Positions 46,187-55,040 of a stretch of DNA of 64,000 nt are shown piece after piece. The notes under the pieces are model-generated. The model made no database searches. It worked only from the letters and a program-made list of their open reading frames with translations, and had not been told where the DNA came from. Within the stretch, counting starts at the first letter, position 1. Each line of letters starts with the position of its first letter. The stretch comes from Enterococcus xiangfangensis (lineage in GTDB: Bacteria > Bacillota > Bacilli > Lactobacillales > Enterococcaceae), in contig NZ_BJDX01000001.1 in NCBI RefSeq assembly GCF_005405365.1, positions 364,288-428,287 of the forward strand, given 5' to 3'. The translations under genes and the position numbers were made by a program.

Positions 46187-46238
46187 CAAAAAAAGTCTTT
46201 TCCCATTTTTGAACAAATCAAAGGGAAAAAACTTTTTA
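46187..46238. terminator. Bidirectional terminator after corA
   Basis: AAAAAGTCTTTTCCC and GGGAAAAAACTTTTT form the stem, with A- and T-runs. Confidence 0.82.
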
Positions 46239-46278
46239 TTCATTAAAAATTACGATGTAAGTCAGTCTTTATAGGCTA

Positions 46279-47184
46279 TTATTTCATCAACTTCCTTAAT
46301 ATATAAGATAAACCCAACCACAAGAATAGGCTGACAATAATCGTAATGACCCAACCTATTGCACTATGCTCTAACGGCAGCGGCATGTTCATACCAAAGA
46401 ACCCTGAAACGATTGTCGGAACGGTCAACAACACAGATAACACCGTCAAAACTCGCATCGTATCATTTAAATTATTATTTAAAATATTGTTGTAGGTTCC
46501 TGACAGCTGCTGCAAAATTTGTGAAGAGAGTTGGGTCATTTCGACTAACTGCTGTGCTTCGATCAATACATCATCCAGCCGTTCTTTTTCTTGATCACTC
46601 AATCTGCGATAGATTCCATGGCTTTTGACCTGTTGCACTAACAATACATTTTGCCGTGAAGCTGTCACAAAATAAACGATGCCAGTTTCTAAATCAGACA
46701 ATAATAATAAATTTTGTTTTGTCGTTTTTTCTTTCAGCAGATTACTGATGCGCTTGCGCTCGCGATCCATTCCCTCAACAAATGGGAAGTACTGATCCGA
46801 AACAATGAAAAGACTACTGAAAAGCAATTCAAACAAGGTGCTCTCAGGATTTTTTTCTAAATAATTTTTGATTTCAAAATATAAATAGTTGCTCTGCTGT
46901 GTGGTAACAGTGATCAATGTTCGATCGACTAAAATAAAAGTCACCGGTACCGTCTCATAGTGATTATCGATTTTACGACGGTTGGGTGCGTTAAAAATCA
47001 GCAGCAAGACATCCGTCGCTTGGTCATAGTCTAAATGTGCTCGTTCATTGCGGTCCAACGAATAATCCACAAACTCACGATCAATCCCAAAATCACGATA
47101 AAGATTTTTCAATTCTGCTTCATTTTCTGCATCGATATTGATCCAGCGATTCATCTTTTGATTAAACACTTCTTTTGTATACAT
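46279..47184 (-). CDS. corA: CorA-family Mg2+/divalent cation channel
   Basis: The 301-residue protein has a long N-terminal cytoplasmic alpha/beta domain and coiled region, then two C-terminal helices (about 240-262 and 272-295) separated by the pore signature GMN within VSGFFGMNMPLP, diagnostic for CorA. It forms a pentameric channel for Mg2+ (or Co2+). The C-terminus is a short basic tail. Monocistronic with its own terminator. Confidence 0.9.
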   Translation of the reverse strand: MYTKEVFNQKMNRWINIDAENEAELKNLYRDFGIDREFVDYSLDRNERAHLDYDQATDVLLLIFNAPNRRKIDNHYETVPVTFILVDRTLITVTTQQSNYLYFEIKNYLEKNPESTLFELLFSSLFIVSDQYFPFVEGMDRERKRISNLLKEKTTKQNLLLLSDLETGIVYFVTASRQNVLLVQQVKSHGIYRRLSDQEKERLDDVLIEAQQLVEMTQLSSQILQQLSGTYNNILNNNLNDTMRVLTVLSVLLTVPTIVSGFFGMNMPLPLEHSAIGWVITIIVSLFLWLGLSYILRKLMK

Positions 47185-47262
47185 TTTTCCGTCTCCTATA
47201 TCATTTAGCCCGCCTGCATTTTATCATAGAAAGTGTAGGGTCACAATTCGCCTAGAATCAAG

Positions 47263-47298
47263 AAAAAAGACTGTGCCGAAAATCGACACAGTCTTTTG
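47263..47298. terminator. Terminator after the DUF2922 gene
   Basis: AAGACTGTGTCG/CGGCACAGTCTT with T6 on the minus strand and T4 on the plus strand. Confidence 0.85.
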
Positions 47299-47299
47299 A

Positions 47300-47512
47300 T
47301 TAAAACAAGGGTGTTTCGATCACTTCCACAAACTTTGCACTTGTTACATGGGTAAATAATTGTGCGCCATCTTTTTCAAAAAGTGCTAATTCAGACAGCT
47401 TCTCCAACTGCACTCGAACTTCTGCACTCGTCAAATCTTTGTTTGGGTCGCTAAAACTCCAATGGTGCATTTTGCCTAAACTATTTTCAAAGGTACCGGA
47501 CAATTTCAACAT
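47300..47512 (-). CDS. DUF2922 family small protein
   Basis: 70 residues, AGGAGG at good spacing. The pattern LKLSGTFENSLGKMHHWSFSD and SAEVRVQLEKLSELALFEKD is that of DUF2922 proteins, which commonly occur with DUF1659 genes and a nearby sigma factor. Function unknown. It is the second gene of a two-gene unit. Confidence 0.8.
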   Translation of the reverse strand: MLKLSGTFENSLGKMHHWSFSDPNKDLTSAEVRVQLEKLSELALFEKDGAQLFTHVTSAKFVEVIETPLF

Positions 47513-47526
47513 ATCGTTTCCTCCTC

Positions 47527-47727
47527 TTATTTAGTGATTCGTGATTGCTCAGTCAGCACGATTCCGTCCAATTGTTTGTCTTTAGATAAACTAACTAAAA
47601 TATCGCCTAAAGCCAAAGCCTGCTCTTCAGTTGGTGCATCGATTACATGACTGAAATTGACATTTTGTTTTTTTCCATCAGCTTTTTCTAATTGTACTTG
47701 CAGTTTGTTGCCAATTTTTTGAATCAT
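47527..47727 (-). CDS. DUF1659 family small protein
   Basis: ATG 47727 is preferred, because GGAGG sits eight bases before it; an upstream ATG would place that site in the coding region. 66 residues: IQKIGNKLQVQLEKADGKKQ, then TEEQALALGDILVSLSKD. This is the DUF1659 pattern. DUF2922 follows 14 bases downstream. Function unknown; the association with a sigma factor suggests competence or stress control. Confidence 0.8.
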   Translation of the reverse strand: MIQKIGNKLQVQLEKADGKKQNVNFSHVIDAPTEEQALALGDILVSLSKDKQLDGIVLTEQSRITK

Positions 47728-47825
47728 CTGAAATTCCTCCATTGTTCTTTTTTTGTAAGGTCGCGACTGCTTACACTATTATTAACGTAAGTTTTCCATC
47801 CAATGCTTACCTAAAAAATTATTTT

Positions 47826-48305
47826 TTAACTAAAGCGCTCAGCTAATTTTCGTTTCCAATTCAAAACCGTGGAGCGACTGACTTTATAAGCACCCATGAT
47901 TTGTTTCATCGACAGACCTAAACACAACCGAGCAAACAAAAAGCGTCGTTCACCAAGCGAAAGTTTCGGCCACAAACGTTCTAAAAAATCTTCCCACAAA
48001 ATACGATCTTCCATCGAGACTTCCTGCTCTAAATCATAGTGCATAACTTTTTCGATCAATGTTTGTTGATATTGCTGTTTCCGCTGATGATCCCGCACTC
48101 GCCAACACAAAAAGCGATACATCAACGTTAATTGATTCGTGTACTTTAAATCCAGCTGTTGACTCTTTTCAAAAAAGCTGAGCCGGATTATTTGTAAATA
48201 GTCTTCATAGTCAGGATTATTACGGAAAATGCTGCACGTGATCAAAACTTTATGAAACATGGGTTCATATTTTTGTACTAATTCTTCTGCATTTTCTGTC
48301 GCCAT
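47826..48305 (-). CDS. Small sigma-70-like factor (ComX/SigH-like)
   Basis: ATG 48305 is favoured by GGAAGGAGAG just upstream; longer readings lack it. The 159-residue protein has a region 2-like part (PEMFHKV-type start, YEDYLQIIRLSFFEKSQQ, YRFLCWRVRDHQRKQQ) and a region 4-like HTH at the end (LSMKQIMGAYKVSRSTVLNW). It resembles small alternative sigma factors of lactic acid bacteria, such as ComX. It lies 99 bases upstream of the DUF1659-DUF2922 pair, on the same strand, and may drive that pair. The regulon is unknown. Confidence 0.75.
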   Translation of the reverse strand: MATENAEELVQKYEPMFHKVLITCSIFRNNPDYEDYLQIIRLSFFEKSQQLDLKYTNQLTLMYRFLCWRVRDHQRKQQYQQTLIEKVMHYDLEQEVSMEDRILWEDFLERLWPKLSLGERRFLFARLCLGLSMKQIMGAYKVSRSTVLNWKRKLAERFS

Positions 48306-48550
48306 ACTCTCTCCTTCCATTTTATTTCGGCCGATACCGTAAAGATGAAGGAAAATTAATTTTTTTACGACAATCAATTTGACTGGTCTTAAAGCAATAT
48401 TACAGTGACAACCTTTACCGACCCGCTTAAACCGACTGTTTCTGCTTTGATATTTTTTCTAAATCGGTAAAATCAATTTTTGGTTTTTTACTATTTTTTG
48501 CCAAACTAATGGCACATGATCATGTAAATTAAATGAAAGAAGGAAATCAA

Positions 48551-49426
48551 ATGATCCGACCAATGATTATCGACATCAGCGAGTGGCAACATCCTAACCA
48601 AATCAATTACCCATTATTGGCAAAACAAATTGATCACGTGATCGTACGTGTGCAATATGGTTCTGCCCATTGCGACAAGTTTTATCAAACCCATTTGCGG
48701 CGCTTTCAAGAACTAGGCGTCCCTACAGCCGTCTATGCTTGGGTCCGTGGAACAAATCACGCGGATATGGCTCAGGAAGCTCGTATTTTTTTTGAACGAG
48801 CAAAAATTTTTCAACCGACTTTTTATTGGCTGGACGTAGAAGAACAGAGTATGTCAGATATGCGCGGCGGGGTCGAAATGTTTCGACAAACATTGAAACA
48901 GCTGTCAGGAAAAAAAGTCGGTGTCTATGTCGCTCACCACTTATACCGTTCCTTTAATCTTGCGGTGGAAAATTTCGATGCGCTGTGGCTACCAAGTTAC
49001 GGCAGCAACTCAGGCAGTTATCATGGAATCAAGCCAACCGTCAATCAAAATTATGATCTTCATCAATACACGTCAAAGGGGCGTTTGCCAGGATATAATG
49101 GCTTCTTAGATTTCAATCGCCTAGCTGATAGAAAACCATTCATTTTTTTCACTGATCGTCCGCAAGATTCGACTGCTTGGGGAATGGCGGAAAAAGGCTC
49201 CTTTTCTTTAAAAACTGCGATTCATTTGCGTACCGCACCAACTATCCACGCACAAAGTCTCGCGATCTTACAAGCTGGGCAAACGATTGATTACGACGCG
49301 TTTGCTCACGAACAAGGCTATGTTTGGATCCGCCAAAAACGAGCCGATGGAACTTACGGCTATCTAGCTACCGGGCCATCGGATGGTCAAAAGCGGACTG
49401 CGCCAAGTTGGGGCGTCTTTTATTGA
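48551..49426 (+). CDS. GH25 muramidase (lysozyme) with C-terminal SH3-like domain
   Basis: Start ATG 48551 (MIRPMIIDISEWQ) is set by GAAGGAA. 291 residues. GH25 barrel: IIDISEWQHP, VIVRVQYGSAH, YAWVRGTN, FYWLDVEEQSM (catalytic Asp/Glu), DLHQYTSKG. A short linker leads to an SH3b-like wall-binding end (about 215-285). No signal peptide is visible, so export might need a holin or lysis. It cleaves the MurNAc-GlcNAc bond in peptidoglycan. Not in an obvious prophage. Confidence 0.88.
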   Translation: MIRPMIIDISEWQHPNQINYPLLAKQIDHVIVRVQYGSAHCDKFYQTHLRRFQELGVPTAVYAWVRGTNHADMAQEARIFFERAKIFQPTFYWLDVEEQSMSDMRGGVEMFRQTLKQLSGKKVGVYVAHHLYRSFNLAVENFDALWLPSYGSNSGSYHGIKPTVNQNYDLHQYTSKGRLPGYNGFLDFNRLADRKPFIFFTDRPQDSTAWGMAEKGSFSLKTAIHLRTAPTIHAQSLAILQAGQTIDYDAFAHEQGYVWIRQKRADGTYGYLATGPSDGQKRTAPSWGVFY

Positions 49427-49487
49427 TCACGACGTTTACGAAAAAAATTCAGAGCAAGTACTGATCAAAAGCTGTCAGAGTAAACAA

Positions 49488-49532
49488 AAAAATAAGCGAT
49501 GAAAGAAAAATTCTTTCATCGCTTATTTTTTG
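49488..49532. terminator. Bidirectional terminator
   Basis: AATAAGCGATGAAAG/CTTTCATCGCTTATT with A- and T-runs, overlapping the stop of the convergent gene. Confidence 0.92.
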
Positions 49533-49843
49533 ATCATCACTTGCATAAATCCCCAGTTTGTCGGCAGATAATAGCCCGCTACTGATAAGTTTTTTAGATC
49601 GCTGGAAACTAGCTGCCCTGTGATGTAATAAATTCGTTTAGCTTGGCGCTCTGCTGCACCGAGTTTTGCTAATAAACCGTTCAACTCATATTCTGCCATC
49701 AGATAATAATGAAAGTTGAACCCTTTCAAACGTTCATGCGTGATCGCACCTTCAAACGTCAACAATTTTTGTAACTCTTCATTGCTGAATGATAGGTCCG
49801 TCGGTGTCAAAGTCAAGCCTTTGTAATCAAATGAGTTTGTCAT
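49523..49843 (-). CDS. Hypothetical protein
   Basis: 106 residues; AGGGGTGG precedes ATG 49843. No membrane helix, no metal motif, mixed alpha/beta composition (LTLTPTDLSFSNEELQKLL, ITHERLKGFNFHYYL). Family not recognised. Confidence 0.55.
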   Translation of the reverse strand: MTNSFDYKGLTLTPTDLSFSNEELQKLLTFEGAITHERLKGFNFHYYLMAEYELNGLLAKLGAAERQAKRIYYITGQLVSSDLKNLSVAGYYLPTNWGFMQVMIKK

Positions 49844-49888
49844 TACGCCACCCCTTTGATTTATTTTACCATATCCGAAATCGGGTCA

Positions 49889-50488
49889 CTATCCCTTCAG
49901 CCATTCACGAGCATTTTGGACTTCTTCCATCGTTACTTGATGACCATGAGTTGTTTTTACTGCCGCAACTTCGGCATTCCGATCGCGAAAAGCTGAAACC
50001 AACGTTGAAAAAGAAAGATCGCTGACGATCGGATCTTGGCCCCCGCCGTAAGAGACCCAAATAGTTTTATCTGCTAAATCAAATGATTGTGTGTGGACTT
50101 CTAACGACATCGGATGGAAAAAGATTCCTTTAGCTAAAGCCGTTTCTCGTTCCAACAATAAATGTGCCGCAATATTGGCACCATTGGAATAACCAACTAA
50201 GATCCAATCTGCTAACGCGATCCCTTTTTCCTGGCTGATCTGTTTGATCACATCATGCAAGTTGTCTGTTTCTTTTTCCAAGCTCTCAAAATCAAATTGA
50301 TTCAACCCATTTCGTTTAAAGAAACGATTCATTCCTTCTTCATTAACCTCTCCTCGAAGAGACAAGATCGTACTATCTGGATCTAAAACTTTTGCTAATT
50401 CGACTAACGATGTTTCATCGCCGCCTGTTCCATGCAGTAAAATAAACTTTTTTCCATTCGGTTTTCCCGCTTGATAAAGATATTCCAT
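49889..50488 (-). CDS. Alpha/beta hydrolase (carboxylesterase type)
   Basis: ATG 50488 follows GAGGTG. About 199 residues. ILLHGTGGDETSL gives the oxyanion loop, LVGYSNGANIAA the nucleophile elbow with Ser, DPIV the acid region, and KTTHGHQVT the catalytic His. It resembles YtpA/phospholipase-carboxylesterase-type hydrolases. Substrate unknown. Monocistronic. Confidence 0.85.
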   Translation of the reverse strand: MEYLYQAGKPNGKKFILLHGTGGDETSLVELAKVLDPDSTILSLRGEVNEEGMNRFFKRNGLNQFDFESLEKETDNLHDVIKQISQEKGIALADWILVGYSNGANIAAHLLLERETALAKGIFFHPMSLEVHTQSFDLADKTIWVSYGGGQDPIVSDLSFSTLVSAFRDRNAEVAAVKTTHGHQVTMEEVQNAREWLKG

Positions 50489-50593
50489 CTCTACACACCT
50501 CACTTACTTATTGTAAGTTATCATAAATTAGTTTTTTGGACAAATTTTCTGTTTGAAAAAAACTAGCTCGTCTAACGGTTGGTATTCGCAGAG

Positions 50594-51160
50594 TTAAACA
50601 GCCATTCGTTTTTTGATCAAGCTGAAAAAATAATAACCGATCATACAGCCTGCAAAGTTTGTCATGATATCCCAAATATCAAAGGTCCCTAAATAAAAAA
50701 GATATTGCAACGTTTCGATTCCAAGGATCGTTGTCAAAGTAATCACAACCGTTTCTGCTTTTTTGGCCCGCATCCCATACAAACAACCTAATGGGATGAA
50801 ATAGCACGTATTTAAAATCAGCTCAATGACCTGTTGCTTGTTATTCAAATACAATTCAAAGGGATTTAAATTGAAGGAATGATACGTCTGCGCTTTTGTA
50901 AACAACATGATGAACAACAACAAAAAATAGCCGCTGTAAAATAAATACAAATAACTATTCCATATTTTTTTCTGTTCCCATTGCCAATAAAAAAGCCATA
51001 AACTAAAGAAAATAAATAACCAAAGCGCCTCATCCGTATAGTCAGAGCGCTGGACCATTCCGGCTAAACGCGGATAAGTTTCCAATGTCGGCAAGACTAA
51101 ATAATAAACCGCGCCATAACTCGCTATGAAAGAAATAATACCTGCAACGATTTTTCTCAT
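50594..51160 (-). CDS. VanZ-like family membrane protein
   Basis: 188 residues with about five helices. The family signature is present: FNLNPFELYLNNKQQVIELI, NTCYFIPLGCLYG, and ETLQYLFYLGTFDIWDIMTN. VanZ-like proteins are linked to teicoplanin tolerance in some systems but are widespread with unknown roles. It lies beyond the terminator of the capsule operon. Confidence 0.85.
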   Translation of the reverse strand: MRKIVAGIISFIASYGAVYYLVLPTLETYPRLAGMVQRSDYTDEALWLFIFFSLWLFYWQWEQKKIWNSYLYLFYSGYFLLLFIMLFTKAQTYHSFNLNPFELYLNNKQQVIELILNTCYFIPLGCLYGMRAKKAETVVITLTTILGIETLQYLFYLGTFDIWDIMTNFAGCMIGYYFFSLIKKRMAV

Positions 51161-51255
51161 CTGATCCCCTCCTCGCTATAAAAACAGATTAGCTCAATCG
51201 AACAAATAAGTCAGTAAATTCAAAGAAAGCTTAACTATCTTGTCGATTTTTTAAA

Positions 51256-51284
51256 CAAAAAAAACCAAAGGCATGCCAATGGTC
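51256..51284 (-). terminator. Possible end terminator of the capsule operon
   Basis: ACCATTGGCATGCCTTTGGT followed by T8 on the minus strand, downstream of the last capsule genes. Confidence 0.5.
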
Positions 51285-51290
51285 GTTTAA

Positions 51291-51392
51291 CTAGTTCAAT
51301 TGAGTATTCGCGATAAATTTATCAATCCGCTCTATTTCACGAATGATCGTAGGAGCTAACTTTCCAGCTTCGACGAAAAAATTTCTGATTAA
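51291..51392 (-). pseudogene. Gene-end remnant downstream of the TupA-like gene
   Basis: An open stretch of 33 codons between two stops reads LIRNFFVEAGKLAPTIIREI and IERIDKFIANTQLN before its TAG: helical, charged, protein-like, with no start codon. It is in a different frame from the preceding gene and overlaps its last bases. Likely the last bit of a lost capsule gene; identity not recognised. Confidence 0.35.
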
Positions 51393-52357
51393 CTACGCTG
51401 AATAGAACTTCCTGCTGCTCTTCTTTTTTCATGGGGCAAGCTGATTTTTTCCCCAAGCCACTGTTCGATTTCTTCTGAATAATTATCTAATCCTGCCGCC
51501 GGGGTAAAGGTCAGCTCACCTAGAAAAAGCTGACCGTCATTAACAAAAAAATCTACTCTAACAAAAGGAAAATCTTCGGCAAGAATTCGGCCGTAGTCAA
51601 TCATTTGCTCAAATTGGGGCGGCAAATCGATAAACTTCAAACCGCTAGTCTGAATAGGCTGAGCCATTTGTTCATCCGCATCGATTTGCAAAACTTTCCC
51701 ATTGAGATCTGCTGTAATATAAACTGTTTTTCGATGACCAACTAATTTTTCTTGTTTTTCCCACAAATACGCCTCAAGCATATACGGCTCGCCATTACAG
51801 AAAAATATTTTCCAATCTCGCTCAATATTTGGGATATATTTTTCGATGATGAAGCGGCTTTGCATCTTTTCGTAATGAGGTTCTGCTGTCGCTAAGCCAA
51901 ATACCTGTTTCTCCCATTTTTTCAAAATTTGCTTGAGTTCATCCACAGATAGCTGAGCCAGATCTCGAACGATCAGATTCATTTTTGACGCATTGGATTT
52001 TTTGATCACAAACTGATTCGGCAGTTCTGTCCACTGTATATCCTTAACTGAATCAGCAAGAGCAACCATCGGAACAGCAAGATTCGCGAGTTGTTTCTGC
52101 TTTAAAAAAGCATGCAATCCGATTTTATCTCCGGCTAAAATGGCTTTTTCATCATTGGCATAATAAAGCTTGAGATAATTTATTTTTTCGGTGAATGTTT
52201 TCGGATTGTTTAGATTCAAGTCATAGTTGTATCGTTTTTTAAAAACATTTTGCACGTGGCGTTTATCGCTCATTAGATATTTATAATAACCATATTTAAG
52301 TTTTCGATACAGCGAATTAATAGACGCGTTCGCTTTGATTTTTGCTTTGAATGTCAT
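51389..52357 (-). CDS. TupA-like ATP-grasp protein
   Basis: ATG 52357 (MTFKAKIKANAS) is set by GAGGGAGCAGGG; longer readings overlap wzx. The 322-residue protein matches the TupA-like ATP-grasp family: NPKTFTEKINYLKLYY, FVIKKSNASKMN, RFIIEKYIPNIERDWKIFFC, and DFFVNDGQLFLGELTFTPAAGL. Relatives act in teichuronopeptide or capsule assembly by ligating an amino acid or similar group to the polymer. It is the last intact gene of the capsule operon. The very end (RAAGSSIQRS) may have been altered by the junction with the remnant. Confidence 0.8.
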   Translation of the reverse strand: MTFKAKIKANASINSLYRKLKYGYYKYLMSDKRHVQNVFKKRYNYDLNLNNPKTFTEKINYLKLYYANDEKAILAGDKIGLHAFLKQKQLANLAVPMVALADSVKDIQWTELPNQFVIKKSNASKMNLIVRDLAQLSVDELKQILKKWEKQVFGLATAEPHYEKMQSRFIIEKYIPNIERDWKIFFCNGEPYMLEAYLWEKQEKLVGHRKTVYITADLNGKVLQIDADEQMAQPIQTSGLKFIDLPPQFEQMIDYGRILAEDFPFVRVDFFVNDGQLFLGELTFTPAAGLDNYSEEIEQWLGEKISLPHEKRRAAGSSIQRS

Positions 52358-52434
52358 CCCTGCTCCCTCTTTCATTTTAGAGTTTAACAATCGAAAAGTC
52401 CGCGAAAAAATTAGGGTCAAGTTGCCTGAGTAAA

Positions 52435-53868
52435 TTAGTCTTGCTGCTTGTTTTCTTGTAAATACCTCTGCACCATTTCTATTAAAGGATTTACTTTCAA
52501 AATACTTGTCAGCAAAATATAAATACTCACCGCAATAACCAGCTGAATACAATTCGTAATGATAGTTGATGGCATATTTGCAGATACGATTCTTGTAATG
52601 ATCATCATCGTGAAAGCAGAAAGTGTGAATGAAATGATCTTTTTCAGATTGAACTTGAATTCCGTCTGTTTCAAAAAGGATTTCAATCGTACAAAAGTTA
52701 CGAAAAATTCAGCTAAAATATTTGAAAAGACTGCGCCAAAGAAGCCGAAGAATGGCAATAAGATAATATTGCCCAGCATATTGATTCCCGCACCAATCGT
52801 GACTGAGCGATTGTATTTGTTCACTTGGCCGATTGGGATTAGATATTGCGTTGCAAGAGAAGAGCCTAATGGAATAATCACTATTAAAATTGAAAAAAAC
52901 GGGACGATATAATTCATGAATAAAAACTGATCTCCAAAAAACCACGGGATCAATTTGTCGTAAACCGTCAACATCCCAAACATGATTGGAATAATGAAAA
53001 ACAACTGTAGATGCAGTGTTTTTTCCATCAGTTCAATAATCCGCTCCGTATTATCTTTAGCAAATAAACTACTCATATGCGGCAGTAAAACCATATCTAG
53101 CGTAGTGATCACTGTAATAAATACCGTATTTATTGTCACTGAATTCGTATAATACCCAACTGCGGCACTACCTAAAACTACTCCCAAAACCGTTTTATTC
53201 AAATTTGTATATAAAACAATGGCTACTTCCGGTAAAAAGAACTCAACGGAGCCTTTCAGATGTTTAAAAATATTACTTAGACTGATTTTTTCAAAAACAA
53301 TATGTTGTTTGATAAAAAACCAGACGAACATCTGTGATGCTAGTAGGCCAGTTGTTTGAATCACCGTATAAATGATCAGATCAGATCGATCTTTAACCAA
53401 TAAAATGATGGCTGTAAAAGTGATGGATTGGACGAGTACATTACAAATACTGGTTTTCTTAAAATCCTCGATTCCCATAAAAAACCAAGAAATATCAAAT
53501 AAGACTGCTAAAATAGTGATTCCCTGTACATATAATATGAAGCGATTTTCAAAAAAACTGACCGTAATCAAGTACACGAACAAAACGACGAGAGTAAAAA
53601 TCGCTTTAAAGAAGAATAGCTCCAAAAATAGTATAGAGATATTCTCATCACGGTTATACGCTAAAGCAATCGCTCGATTTCCATACATGGCGACTCCTAA
53701 GCTGGCAACCAAGACAAAATATTGGGCGATCGAATTAGTATAATTATATAGACCGACCCCAGACGGTCCTAACGCTTTTGAGACGATCGGGATCGTGATA
53801 ATGGGGACAATAATTTTCATCACTTGAAAAATAATTTGGTAAATGAAGTTTCTAGCAACATTTCTCAC
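52435..53868 (-). CDS. wzx: Wzx-type polysaccharide flippase
   Basis: 477 residues with about 14 helices; start MRNVARNFIYQIIFQVMKIIVP is typical of the PST/MATE-like exporters, with ALGPSGVGLYNYTNSIAQYF in helix 1-2. It flips lipid-linked repeat units across the membrane for Wzy polymerisation. It sits between glycosyltransferases and the TupA-like gene. Confidence 0.92.
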   Translation of the reverse strand: MRNVARNFIYQIIFQVMKIIVPIITIPIVSKALGPSGVGLYNYTNSIAQYFVLVASLGVAMYGNRAIALAYNRDENISILFLELFFFKAIFTLVVLFVYLITVSFFENRFILYVQGITILAVLFDISWFFMGIEDFKKTSICNVLVQSITFTAIILLVKDRSDLIIYTVIQTTGLLASQMFVWFFIKQHIVFEKISLSNIFKHLKGSVEFFLPEVAIVLYTNLNKTVLGVVLGSAAVGYYTNSVTINTVFITVITTLDMVLLPHMSSLFAKDNTERIIELMEKTLHLQLFFIIPIMFGMLTVYDKLIPWFFGDQFLFMNYIVPFFSILIVIIPLGSSLATQYLIPIGQVNKYNRSVTIGAGINMLGNIILLPFFGFFGAVFSNILAEFFVTFVRLKSFLKQTEFKFNLKKIISFTLSAFTMMIITRIVSANMPSTIITNCIQLVIAVSIYILLTSILKVNPLIEMVQRYLQENKQQD

Positions 53869-53990
53869 AAGTTTTAGTCCTCCCCAAAAATATCTTGTAT
53901 AAACATTTTCCTTTATTGCATACGTCTAGCGAAGAACGAATCCTCGCCAGACCGCATAGCCGAATTCAAAAATCTAAATCGGCTCCTGCC

Positions 53991-55040
53991 TCACGCCTCA
54001 GAATCTGCCACTTTACCAGAGTCAGTTTTAACACTGCTCAAATGTTTTTCTGCTTTATTCGATCTTTTTAAATCAATACCTAGCCAAATAAAAATCAGAC
54101 CTGAACAATACGTTAATATTTTGTCGTTAAACGACAGCTCAGTATCTCTAATGACAGCAATAAACGCCTTTGTTTGATTGTTTCGCCATTTTTTTAAATA
54201 GAAACGGAAGTTAGCATAATTGGTTCTTTTCATGTCCTTAAGCAATCGCATTCGATTAACTATTTTCAAATTTTTGAAATACAATTGGGTCCTTTGATCA
54301 AAATCATCGGTCGCTTCGATACAATATTGGAAGGCTCGATCCCTCAATAAATCTTTTTCACGAAATCCGGTAAACAATCGGCTTCGACTCGTGCTTTCAT
54401 TATAAATATAATAATGGTATAAAATTTTATTGATCAGTTTGACTGATTTGATCTTTGTAAAATACTCCAGGTGGAAGGGCCAATCTTGCGCAACGAGCAA
54501 GTCCTCGCGAAAACGGATCTTAAATTTTTTAATAATGCTTTTACGAAAACTCTTATTCCACAAATACGCATGGTAAGAAGGAAATTTCCCAACTTGAATG
54601 GTCGCTTGAGGATTGATTTCTGCTAATCCATCATTTTTAAAAGATACAGAGACTTGTTGTGTATCGTACTCGATTCGATTAAACCCGCAAATAGCCATTT
54701 CGACTTCTTCACCAATGACCTTAGAAAATTCTTCTAGAAAAGTGTTCTCGACGCAATCGTCTGCATCGAGAAAAAACAACCATTCTGACTTTGACTTTTC
54801 GATTCCTAGATTGCGAGCTGCGGCACTGCCTTGTTTGGATTCATTCAAAATGGTCAACGTTGGCAATTGCTGACTAAACTCTTTGGCGATAGCAATCGAA
54901 TTGTCGGTGGAGTTATTGTCTATGACCAACACTTCAAAATGTCTGTATGTCTGCGCTGCCAGTGAGGGCAACATCAGCCTCAAACGATTGCCTGCATTAT
55001 AAACAGGGATGATCAATGAAAATTTCTCTGTATTAGTCAT
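53991..55040 (-). CDS. GT2 family glycosyltransferase
   Basis: 349 residues. GT-A fold: SLIIPVYNAGNRLRLMLPSL, VLVIDNNSTDNS, GSAAARNLGIEKS, and the metal-binding LFFLDADDCVE. C-terminal end basic, with one hydrophobic segment (about 310-325). It adds a sugar to the lipid-linked repeat unit. Overlaps the next gene upstream by eight bases, so they are coupled. Confidence 0.9.
   Translation of the reverse strand: MTNTEKFSLIIPVYNAGNRLRLMLPSLAAQTYRHFEVLVIDNNSTDNSIAIAKEFSQQLPTLTILNESKQGSAAARNLGIEKSKSEWLFFLDADDCVENTFLEEFSKVIGEEVEMAICGFNRIEYDTQQVSVSFKNDGLAEINPQATIQVGKFPSYHAYLWNKSFRKSIIKKFKIRFREDLLVAQDWPFHLEYFTKIKSVKLINKILYHYYIYNESTSRSRLFTGFREKDLLRDRAFQYCIEATDDFDQRTQLYFKNLKIVNRMRLLKDMKRTNYANFRFYLKKWRNNQTKAFIAVIRDTELSFNDKILTYCSGLIFIWLGIDLKRSNKAEKHLSSVKTDSGKVADSEA

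Noticed and set aside
48551..49426. Prophage lysis module around the GH25 lysozyme
   Set aside because: No holin, integrase or structural phage genes lie nearby; neighbours are ordinary chromosomal genes.
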